DNA of 64,000 bases from Benincasa hispida (taxonomy: Eukaryota; Streptophyta; Magnoliopsida; Cucurbitales; Cucurbitaceae), in NCBI RefSeq assembly GCF_009727055.1, contig NC_052350.1, positions 18,783,394 through 18,847,393 of the forward strand, given 5' to 3'. A program made the translations under genes and the position numbers. The notes under the pieces are model-generated. The model was not told where the DNA came from and made no database searches. It saw only the letters and a list, made by a program, of their open reading frames with translations. This document shows positions 1 to 9,280 of the stretch, one piece after another; position 1 is the stretch's first letter; each line of letters begins with the position of its first letter.

Positions 1-543
1 CCAAAACAAATAAATCATCAAATAATTGCCAAGCAATCAACCAACAATAAACAAAAGTTAAACACAAAATTTTGGAAGACTAAAAGCAAAAAGCACACAC
101 GAATTATACGTGGAAAACTTCTGCGATGTCAAGAATAAAAACCACAGGACTTGTGAGGAGTCCACCCTTGTCAACTCCTTTTATTATGATAAAATTGAGG
201 GAAAAAGAACTCTAATCGGTCATACAAAGGTTCACTATCTACCAACATTTTCATACATAAAAGATGAATACTTAAGAGATAAAAAAAAAAAAAAAAAAGA
301 ATGAAAATTACTCAATTTTACAAATTCTGTTCGACAACGATTACTGACAAACCATAGCTCTAAACAAAGATCCAACCATTCAAAACAAAACACTATACGT
401 CCCGAACAGGCTGACCAAATTTCAGCACGATCCAACGATTCAAACTTCGACAATCAACAAGTTTGTGGAAGCTAGCGCTGAAAAACTGAACTGTTATCTT
501 TCTCTCCGACTTTCTACTTCTTTTTTACTCTCATTTTCCTTAG
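1..543 (-). mobile_element. COPIA-1 3' LTR, distal part (cut off by window edge)
   Basis: This stretch is a close copy of about 31364-31884, the 5' LTR of COPIA-1. Both share the block around GCACACACGAATTATACGTG and the line CTTGTGAGGAGTCCACCC. It stops at 543, where a different LTR (COPIA-2) begins, and the rest of the same LTR resumes at 24026. I therefore read it as the far part of the COPIA-1 3' LTR, displaced by the COPIA-2 insertion. About 80 bp of the LTR should lie left of the window. The short ORFs here are not conserved. A 16-bp A run lies near 283-298. Confidence 0.75.
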
Positions 544-680
544 TGAAGGATCTCTTACCGAAGAGTTCCATGAGCACGTTCGGATCGCTCCGATCTCACT
601 GTGATCGAAATACACATTATACATTCAAACGTACAATTATGCAAACAAACAGTAATTATTGGCACGCTATGAACAAGATA
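544..680 (-). repeat. COPIA-2 3' LTR, segment a
   Basis: Matches 20232-20365 of the 5' LTR, for example GAGTTCCATGAGCAC and the following GATC-rich line. It ends at the CACTA insertion site; the same LTR continues at 6312. Confidence 0.8.
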
Positions 681-915
681 CACTAGAAGAAATTCGGGCT
701 TTAATGTTGGTTTTAAACCGACATTAAAGGGCTTTAATGTCGGTTGGCAACTGACATTAAAGATTGTGTTATTAAAGCCCTTTAATGTCGGTTGCCTTTA
801 ATGTCGGTTTTAAACCGATATTAAAGGTCTTCGATAACACCAATAACACAACCTTCAATGTCGGTTGAAGGTCTTTAATGTCCATTGCAACCGACATTAA
901 AGCCCTTTAATGTCC
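681..915. repeat. CACTA left subterminal repeat array
   Basis: About ten copies of TTTAATGTCGGTT-like units, direct and inverted, in about 230 bp. Some pairs form local palindromes, such as ATGTTGGTTTTAAACCGACAT. In En/Spm elements such regions bind the transposase. Several copies differ by C-to-T or G-to-A changes. Confidence 0.75.
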
Positions 916-1157
916 GTTTTTCAATTATTGTCCTTTTTTTTAATTTCGTTGCCAAATCAATTTTTTCGGTCAAAAAGTATAACATGACATATCATCATCG
1001 AACGTTGTGGCTATGACATATTATTCATGTATGGATTATAAATCTATTACATTTAATCCGCAAATTCTGGTATAAAATTATAATTTAAAAGGTCGTACAA
1101 TAATTCAGGCCTTGAAAACACAAATTGCAAGTAATACAAACATTATGATTTTACAAA

Positions 1158-1271
1158 CATTATGGGTTTACTGCCCCGCTCCATTTGGTAAGTATGGATC
1201 CCTTCATAATTCTTCTTGAACAGACCCCCCAGCTTCAACAATGTCTGGTTATAGGCATTTTTGTCTGACCA
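1158..1271 (-). pseudogene. Possible captured exon of plant PEP carboxykinase (C-terminal part)
   Basis: On the minus strand, just after an AG acceptor-like site (AACAACAG at about 1272-1279), an open stretch translates to WSDKNAYNQ then [14 protein letters not shown], ending after about 37 codons. This resembles the C-terminal region of plant ATP-dependent phosphoenolpyruvate carboxykinase, where a W-x-D-K-x-A-Y motif is followed by T-L-L-K-L-x-G-L-F-K-x-N-F. The family enzyme converts oxaloacetate to PEP in the cytosol during gluconeogenesis. The fragment lacks the enzyme core and the usual ILAAGP-type tail, so it cannot be functional. Its position inside a CACTA element suggests gene-fragment capture. 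The match is from memory of the family and is short, so a chance resemblance is possible. Confidence 0.4.
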
Positions 1272-2066
1272 CTGTTGTTTAAAGAATCACAAATAATAAA
1301 GGTTTAAAACAAAGGATTGAAAGTGAAAATGTGATCAAAATTCATATTCAACTAACCGTATTTATTGGGAATGTGCATAAATGGTACATTAGCATTCAAA
1401 GTATGCTCAAACATAAGCATAAGAATATGAAAGAGGAAATGAGGAAATTAGCATTCAAAATCTAAAACTCACATGATCCAATGACGACAAAAATGAAGAA
1501 TCCAATAAGAATAAGGCCAACAGGGTAGTCCTTTCCCTTCTTTGTAGCAGTCTCAGACACAACCCCTCTTCAAAATGCACAACCCCTCTTCTTTGTAACT
1601 GTTTATTAAAGTACCTCATCTCCAAAAGGACGGTTGATATCTGATGAAATTTTGGATGAAAAAACTACAAGAAGCAGACGCAAAGCAAGAGCAATTTGGC
1701 CTCCTAAAAAATGGGAAAGTTTTAGACAACTTTTATGATTGATGTTCAAGGTAGTATTAGAATTAGTTTTATGATTGGTTGGTTCATTACTTTATTGTTA
1801 TTGCCAACCATACTTTGATTGCCTATTTATCGAGCCAACTCCTTGTTGAAATTCAATAAAAGGCTATAAAGTTTCTCCATCAAATATTTTTCATAAGCTT
1901 GATAAAAATTCATGGAAAGATGAAGATTGAATAATGACAAAGCAAACAGATTCAGATTTGCTTCAGACATTCCAAGATGACAGCATATATTGGGAAAAGC
2001 AACCCTTAGAAAAATGGCATCAACACAAATATACAAAATTAAAAAGTATTTCAAAAAGAGTTAAAG

Positions 2067-2750
2067 AGACTCAGACATCCAAGGAAGGATAAAGCAGCAC
2101 TAGTTCTCAAGCCAGGCGAAGGCGAAAGCTCTTAAGTGGCCACTGCGAATGTTTTGAGAAACAAGCCTTTAAGATATCATCATTATTATCAAAACATCAA
2201 ACCTAACATAGAGCATGGAGAATCATTTAGATACCATCAGATGGCACTCGAAAAAGGGAAACAAAAATAGGGGAAACGGGTATCAAGATAAGTTAAGAAC
2301 AGAAGGAAAATATTTAATGATTTCCAGTGGCAAACGGAAATGAAGTTACAAACAAGTCCTGAACAGACCTAACAGTTCAAATGAGGTTAAAATATAAGTT
2401 AAGAGCAGAACCAACATTTCAAATGATTCTCCAGTGATAGGTGAAAAGCAAATAAAACCAAGAATTCAAATAAAAGCAATAGTACTTGTATATAAGATTT
2501 TCCAAGCAGCAATGATCAATAATATATAACTCGTCTAAAGCCCAACAATAGTCGATGCGGGGTTTTGAAGAGCGAACATGCATTATAAAACAAAAACTTA
2601 AAAATCAAATCGTCGAGAAACTAGAAGTAAAACTCTTAAATAGAGCCTCAGACATCCAAGGAAGGATAAGAACAGCAGAAGCTCTCAAGCCTGGTGAAGG
2701 CGAAAGCTCTCAGGCGGCCACTGCGAATGTTTTGAGAAACAAGCCTTAAA
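2067..2750. repeat. Internal direct repeat in the CACTA element (2067-2172 and 2648-2750)
   Basis: Two copies of about 105 bp share CAGACATCCAAGGAAGGATA, a GGCGAAAGCTCT block, and GCCACTGCGAATGTTTTGAG followed by AAACAAGCCT. They lie 580 bp apart in the same orientation and differ by scattered substitutions. A separate 33-bp direct repeat around AAAGATGATGAAGATAATAA lies at 3190-3221 and 3392-3423. I recognise no coding function; internal duplication of captured or filler DNA is plausible. Confidence 0.7.
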
Positions 2751-4232
2751 TGTATCATCATAGACTCATTACCAAATCATCATACAAATCAATAAGAAAA
2801 ATCAAATAAAAAAAATAAAAGAGAATATAGAATGTGGGAAAATCTGAATGCATAAGCATCATAAAGGAAGCAAATGCTAGAATCTCATATCCCAAAGATC
2901 ATTGTCGGCAACGTACAACGCCGAAAACGCTACGAAATATTAGAAGCGCATCAGAGACTCTAATTTATTTCCTTCCAATAGAAGAAAATCAAACCAAAAA
3001 CAAATCTAAAACGCATTTGGGAAAACAAATCTAAAAAATCATCCTCACTCAAGGAGAACGTGTTGGATTTCAATTTTTGGTATGGCTCACCAGTATCTAA
3101 AGTATACATGATACCAGCTCTAAAACAAATGCCTGCTATAATTTAAGATCATGTTGATTTTTACAAAAAAAAAAAAAAAAAAAACACACAAAGAAAGATG
3201 ATGAAGATAATAATTGATGAAAATAAAATTGTCAATATCACACAAAATGATGATGTATAAGATGTCAGAGTCCAAAAATCGTTTAGCCAGTTACCAAGAA
3301 CCGAGAAAAATTGTGCCTATCTTATAGGCATTGTTAGAGTAGTTCAAAAATGTCTATATCCACTAAAGCATATCAGAGACGTCAATTCAGTCACAAAGAA
3401 AGATGATGAAGATAATAATTGATTGCTATATTTTTTCAGTATATCGACTGTCATAGACCGTGCACCATCATGACACACGACTCTCACCTATAATCAGCAC
3501 TGAAAAATACACCATAACACCATTCTCCTATGAACATGGAAAATTGCAAGACCTCGTGAGGAATGCTGTTAATTTTCAACTATGGTGTCTTGTCCTCATT
3601 ACTCATTCAGCTCAGCAAGCAAGTGATTATTCCTTAACATTTCATTTTCAAGTTGGTAATAAACTCTCGAGGGTTTAGTTTGGTTACTTTAACAGAGCAA
3701 GTCATAAACAAATTTGATAGAAATAGAGAAATAAATAATGAGTTACTAATGTATAAAATGTCCAATCAGCAAGTTCATAAAGTACTCACATCCTGTCCAG
3801 GGGCCACCAAACCTTTAATTCTCCTACCAACCAATTCCTCTCCGGCACTTGATATGTCCATTACTTGAAACGAACTTAAACAACACAAGTTAGCAGAAGC
3901 CACAAAAATATATCTTTTAAAAAAAAAAAGATATACATTTGAGAGGGGAATCAGGATTTTCTTTGTATGTGTTAAATGTTAACATACTACGAAGTATAAT
4001 CCACTAATCTATGTGATATAATAGTAATGCCCAAATAACAACCTACGACTTAAGCTTCCAAGATTGATACTTCAATCAAATTCTCACATGTACCTCAGTG
4101 ACGATGTCATAGGAAAATAAACAGAGACAGAAATTTCTAAAGAAAGTACCCTCAAAGCATGTGAGTGTCATAGTTATGGAAGTAGACAAAGGAAGATTAT
4201 AAAAGTCTTACCTCTTTTTCCACAATGGCATT

Positions 4233-4297
4233 ACTTATTGATAATGACACTCACATGCCATTTCCACAATTTCATGTGAGTATCATTATCAATAAGT
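4233..4297. repeat. 25-bp inverted repeat (hairpin) inside the CACTA element
   Basis: Arms 4233-4257 and 4273-4297 are complementary at 24 of 25 positions, separated by a 15-nt loop. The arms include ATTGATAATGACACTCACAT. The motif ATGTGAGTGTCAT also occurs upstream at about 4158-4173. It could be the remnant of a small fold-back insertion or could produce a hairpin transcript; the sequence does not say which. Confidence 0.75.
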
Positions 4298-5639
4298 AAG
4301 ATGGAAATTTTAGAGAATCTAACGATAAGCAAATAAATTTAATTTTTCATACAAGCACTAAGGAATGAACTTGTTTATATCCAACAGCACTTCCATCCTA
4401 TGTTTAATCAACACAATAAAATAATACTTCCAACCACCATAACACCCTCCCTGATTAACAACCATTGCATTGATTATAGTCTTCTGTAGAGATCTAACAA
4501 CCAAAAGAGGCACAATAAGAGAGAAATATGTTAAAAAGATGAAATTGTATGTAGCAACTCATTACATTGCTGCATTTAATTAAAATGATTTTGAATAGGA
4601 GCTTGTCAGTTTATACTCTAAACAAAACTCCTTTTTTGCCCTTTTTTTCCCTTTTTCATCTTGGACTTCCTTTACCTACCAAAATATATACCCTGGCTCA
4701 ACAAGAATTGTGGTGTGGAGTACCTGAAGCAATGGCTTGGAGATGTCAACATCCATGAAATTCTTGATGACTTTACATTGGAATCTTTCTCTACTTCCTC
4801 AATCTCCCTATCTTCCTATGTTGATTGCCAGCCTTTTCTTCAATGACTTCCAGATGGTGAAAATGAAAAGAATATTAATGTAGATAATGAAAATAAACTA
4901 AAATATGTTGAAGTTATGTAGAAAATAAAAAAAAATGATAAAATTCTCGCTGTTCATAACTTCATCTTTTTTATCTTGACCAAGTTAGTTTTTAGTTTTA
5001 TCCTTCTAACTTTAGCATTCTCATCTTCTTCATAATTTTTTTTTTTTAAAAAAAAGAAAGATAAATTTCCCTGTGACAAAACTATGCAGTGCCTTATGAA
5101 AATCAAACTGAATAAAATAACCTTAATTTATAGTTCAATTCTTCATGAAGAAAAAAAGTTTTCCAATTTCTAATTTCACGAAAAAGAAACAAAATCATTG
5201 AAATAAAAACTGAAAGATTGAAATAACTTCAAATTACTAAATGTCAAATAAATATTAAAAGAATATTTCACCTTTTGAACAACAAATGACCTGGATTGAA
5301 AACAAGAGTAAACCTAAGAGGCTTCCACTCAGATCTAAACAATGTAGCTAAACTCCTTAAGATCCAAACAACCCATTAAAAATTGCTGCTTTGACAGACC
5401 TAAAACAAACTTTGAACGGACCTCAGCTACGACGACACTGGAACGAACAAAAAAAATAGCAAGAATGTAGCTTGAACAATGAACAAATCAGACAAACTAG
5501 ACAAACCAGACCTAAAAAACATGTTTAAATGTATTGGCACAGAGCTCGAGCGGATTTCATGGACAGATCTAAGAGAGAAATGAAAAACATGAACGAATCA
5601 GACAAACCTTGGCTTCGACAGTGCTGAAAATAGAGCTTG

Positions 5640-6115
5640 AATGGTTCTTCTGATCCTTGACCTCAGTCGCAACTCCATCTTTTTCTTTCTTCCAATCACC
5701 TCTTCAATCTGGTCGCCTCCTCCGGACATGTAAATCCTCTCCGGCCACATTCGCACTCCCCTTACCACATATGAAGCTATCGAAAGTTTCACTATACCAG
5801 CACCGGAACCATCCGACGAGTTTAGGCTTGAAAAGATCTACACAGTGGGTGAAGCCATTGCCGAAATAGGCGTCACAAGAACGGGGATGGACAGGGGAGT
5901 GAGACCAAGGGAGATAAGAAGGAAAGATGGGCTAGGGCTTGGAAGAATGTGGGTTTTTTGGGAAGAGGAATCGTTTTTCGGAAGTGGGATTCCAATGAGG
6001 GGAAGTGGGATGGTAGGTTTTGGAGTGAGAAGTGAAGTAAATACAGAGAGTGAGAATGTTGAAATCGAAGAGAAGGAAGATGATCTTGGGAAAGAAAGAG
6101 GGAAATGAAAAAAAT
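5640..6115. other. GC-richer segment of the CACTA element, possible captured DNA
   Basis: Base composition rises sharply relative to the surrounding AT-rich DNA. Both strands carry moderately long open stretches: minus 5838-6218 (126 codons, Ser/Pro/Phe-rich) and plus 5845-6108 (87 codons, Gly/Arg/Glu-rich). I recognise neither product. A captured 5' exon or promoter-proximal CpG-rich sequence would fit, as would the 5' region of an ancestral CACTA gene. The minus-strand ORF runs into the subterminal repeats, which argues against an intact gene. Confidence 0.3.
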
Positions 6116-6151
6116 GGGGGGAAAATAGAAAGTTAGAGGAAAAAGTGAAAC

Positions 6152-6311
6152 GGGTCTTTAATGTCAGTTTAAAACCGACATTAAAGGTACCTCTACAATG
6201 TCGGTTTAAAATCAACATTAAAGATCCGCTTTTTAAGAAAACACAAAACCGACATTATACATTTGATTTCACTTTTTCCAACCGACATTAAAGCCCAGAA
6301 TTCTTGTAGTG
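6152..6311. repeat. CACTA right subterminal repeat array
   Basis: Five to six copies of the same TTTAATGTCGG unit as at the left end, ending in the right terminal inverted repeat. It is shorter than the left array, so the element's ends are asymmetric. Confidence 0.75.
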
Positions 6312-6467
6312 ATATAACAAGGGAGAGAGTGCCATGCCCATCGAAGACAATCTTCAATCTTCGGAACTCAACGCAGTGGAATCCTCCACCCGATCAACCA
6401 ATGCCCAGTAGCAGCGTCTACTACCGTAGTACGAACACGAACACCGCAGAAAAGAGCCTCAGATATT
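6312..6467 (-). repeat. COPIA-2 3' LTR, segment b
   Basis: Continues the LTR after the CACTA element and matches 20372-20536, including the GAAGACAATCTTCAATCTTC and AACACGAAC blocks. It ends ATATT at the GYPSY-1 edge, aligned with GTATT in the intact LTR, and this ATATT is the likely left target duplication of GYPSY-1. Confidence 0.75.
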
Positions 6468-8136
6468 TGATGCGTTTTTTATTAAGTGGAAATATGGATG
6501 ATATGCGTTGATGGATTACGTTGTGCACTCAAGTTTCCCAAGCGGAATCCAAGTGTAAATTCCTCTGAATTTCCTGTAAGTCCAAGGTCGAACACAGGGA
6601 CTTGTGAAAATAGATTGCGTTGATGATTTTTTTAATGAAAACTTTGTGGTAATCAGGAAAGTTAAATAAAGTGTTTGGTTGTTGATTGCGTTGATTAAAA
6701 ATGAATGAATAAATGCGGCGGATTTGAGAAACGAAAGTTGCGTTGATAGATGCAATGAGTATGCGATGAACGGGTTGAGAAGATCTTTAGCTAGCGTTAC
6801 TTAGGAATGTGTCAGACCATGTGATCATGTTACTACCATGCACAATAAGTCATTTTCCAATGTAAATGCGATGCTCCGAAGTCTAGGACGCATGTGTTGA
6901 ATGCAAAATGTCCATAGAGCTTATCCCTAAGTCTCTACTCTTGTCCTATGCATTGATGTAGAATGCATGAAGCAAGGTGACTGCATACAATCATATCTTA
7001 CCGCTAAAATGCATGCGATGCGTTAATAACAAATAGTGCTCATTCCTAAGCGTCTATCTCTCGTTTATGCGTTCTAATCTGGTTCTTCCAAACCTAGTTT
7101 CTGACCTAACCTTTCCAAGTCTAGATCCTGTCCTTAGACTACCCTCTCGAGTATCCCTAAAGAACGAATGAAGCATACATAAATAAGATAATCGCAAAGA
7201 ATGAAGACTCCCTAGTTGTGCTAGCTAAATGTTTCTAAACCCATTCAATTAATTTAGCTACTCATGCATGAATCACAGAGAGTGGACAGATAAAGAGAAA
7301 GAAATTCCATTCTTATAAATACGTTAAGTACAAAATGCCAATGAAAGTTTAGGGTAGAAAGCCTGGTAGCAATTCCTTGCTGACCGAGGCTTTTTTACAC
7401 TGGGATCTCTATTCTGGCCTAAGGATATTCCTACTTCCGTAGGCGTCGGCCCTCTCCTTGTCTTTGAAGCTTTCGATGCTCTCCCAAGCTTACGGGAACG
7501 ATCTGCTGGCACACTTTCTTCCTCACGTCCGCCTTAAAATGAAAGAATGAACAGAAGCGTGAACTTGTAAAGTGATGAAGTAATCGACTGCTTAACCCCT
7601 TCTCTGAAGAATACACTTGGTATTTATAAGGCATCAATGTTGAAAGGCGGCATCTCTCTCCTGGTTGTACAGATGGGACAACTTTAATTCCTGACTCATG
7701 CACCGGATAATTGTCACCGATAAAGCTAAATGTACTTCGTGACCGTTATCGGTTGTCAACTTAATTTGGATCCGACTACGTCAGCTTTCTGTCCTATCGC
7801 TCTTAATTGTCCTTTCACCCGGATGTGCCCACCATGTTACGCTGACCAAGTTGCGGTGATTCTTCTTGGGCGAATGTTTGCGAGCATAATTAACGCAAAG
7901 TCTTGCGGTGAAGTTGCGCTCGACCAATGTATTCCTATGATCGCAATCTTTGCATTGCGTTAACGCACATTCTGCACAAAAATGTAAAGATCAACTGCTG
8001 TAATGCGTTGGACGCATGCGACTGCAATATTATAGAATTTATGCTTAATGGACGTAATTTAACATATTTCATCAACGCAATCCAACATTGTTTAAGAACT
8101 TAGAACTATGATAACGTGCATTTCTGCCCGTTATCA
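6468..8136 (-). repeat. GYPSY-1 3' LTR
   Basis: On the minus strand it starts TGATAACGGGCAGAAATGCA at 8136 and ends AACGCATCA at 6468, with TG...CA termini. Its length of 1669 bp is close to that of the solo copy at 21990-23643 (1654 bp), which has the same ends. It is rich in GCGTT/AACGC motifs. A hairpin with a GAAA loop sits at the 8136 edge. The small ORFs in it are not conserved genes. Confidence 0.85.
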
Positions 8137-8150
8137 CACCCCCAAATTTA
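8137..8150 (-). promoter_or_regulatory. GYPSY-1 polypurine tract
   Basis: Minus-strand AAATTTGGGGGTG lies immediately before the LTR start TGATAACGGG. This is the expected place and composition for the plus-strand DNA primer. A similar AAATTTGGGGGTG-like stretch occurs again at about 8641-8654 and near 9004-9014. Confidence 0.75.
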
Positions 8151-9280
8151 AATAATGCTTGTTCTCAAGCATAAGCTAAAGATTCCTTTACTAAGTTAAC
8201 CGCAAAGTTTTCTTTCCCTAGATTTCTCAAGGATACTCCGTTCAAATCCTATATGCCAAAATTTCCTTAAGTCTTATTCAAGTCTCTTCCTAAAATATTT
8301 CTAAGACTTAGGAATTGCAAGCTTAACTTTCAAAAAGGACTTTACTAAATTCCGGAACATCGCATGATTTATTTCAAAATAAAATTTTCCTCCGCAATGT
8401 AAAATGATTTATCCTTGCACAAAAAAAATTTCTTTATTGCTATTTTCTTTTTCTTCTGACCTTGCACTGATCCGAGTGCCTTGCCTTCGTTTTGGCTTGC
8501 CCCCACATGTGTCATGCGGACATCCAACTACAGTAAGTGCCTTTCACAACTTAACTCTTATCAACATGGGTTTTCCATTGCGTTGATAGTGGAGTAGTTA
8601 TTCTAAAAAAAAAAATTTAGCAAGGTTGAAAATAAATACCTCACCCCCAAATTTAAAATGCGGCAATGTCCTCATTGCCAAAAGAAAATAAAATAAGTCA
8701 TGCGATGGTCATAGAATGTGTTGTAAAGAGAGTTTGAAAGAAAGCTAGCAAACCCCTAACTTCTAAAAATATTTCATGAGGTGACTATCTTAAGATTAAG
8801 TTGACTCTAATATATACGAAAGACATCGAAGCATATTGTTCATCATTGAAATCATACTTGGAAAAGAAACAACAAGCAGTGAACTACTAAATTTATCTAC
8901 TTGTTAAATGATTGCGGTAATCAAGGAGGATGCAATGATAAAACTTTGAAAAGTGAAATGCAATGTGATAGCGCAAAATTTAAAATAAAGATAAGAAAGA
9001 GTACACCCCCAAATTTTGCGTTGTTGCCCGCATTGCTTATTGATGCATCCATCCTTGCGACGATCTCTACTCCTGTAGATTGCGGTGATGGAATGAGATC
9101 ATTCGCTTCTTCGCAATCCTGTGCCTTAATCCTTGTAAACAGACAAAGAGAGGGTCAAATGATTTTAAAAACATAACAATAATTTTTTTTTTTTGAGAAA
9201 TAAGTGAAATACTGGTAATAGTAAAATCACGAAAGGCTAAATGTTCAAGAGTTGAGTAAGGGACAGTCTGGGTTTTTCAA
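8151..9280 (-). other. GYPSY-1 non-coding 3' internal region
   Basis: About 1.1 kb between the end of pol and the polypurine tract. No ORF has recognisable similarity. Athila-type elements can carry an env-like ORF here, but I see no supporting reading frame. The three CCCCCAAATTT-like blocks on the plus strand (8137, 8641, 9004) suggest duplicated PPT-like sequence. Confidence 0.6.

Larger units (their letters stand above)
681..6311. mobile_element. Non-autonomous CACTA (En/Spm-type) DNA transposon
   Basis: The left end reads CACTAGAAGAAATTCGGGCT and the right end, reverse complemented, reads CACTACAAGAATTCTGGGCT. These are imperfect inverted repeats with the CACTA terminus. A 3-bp target duplication ATA flanks it at 678-680 and 6312-6314, and the COPIA-2 LTR is continuous across the insertion. 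Both ends carry arrays of a short subterminal motif, CTTTAATGTCGG, in both orientations, as expected for En/Spm transposase-binding regions. No ORF resembling a TNPD or TNPA-type transposase is present in 5.6 kb, so mobilisation would have to be in trans. The interior contains a possible captured exon, internal direct repeats and a hairpin, listed separately. Confidence 0.85.

Noticed and set aside
4567..4846. Overlapping plus-strand ORFs as a captured gene
   Set aside because: LKQWLGDVNIHEILDDFTLE looks protein-like, but I could not tie it to a family, and no splice or start context supports it.
5838..6218. 126-codon minus-strand ORF as a real gene
   Set aside because: It starts in the CACTA subterminal repeats and has a biased Ser/Phe/Pro composition without any recognisable motif; kept only as a GC-rich segment.
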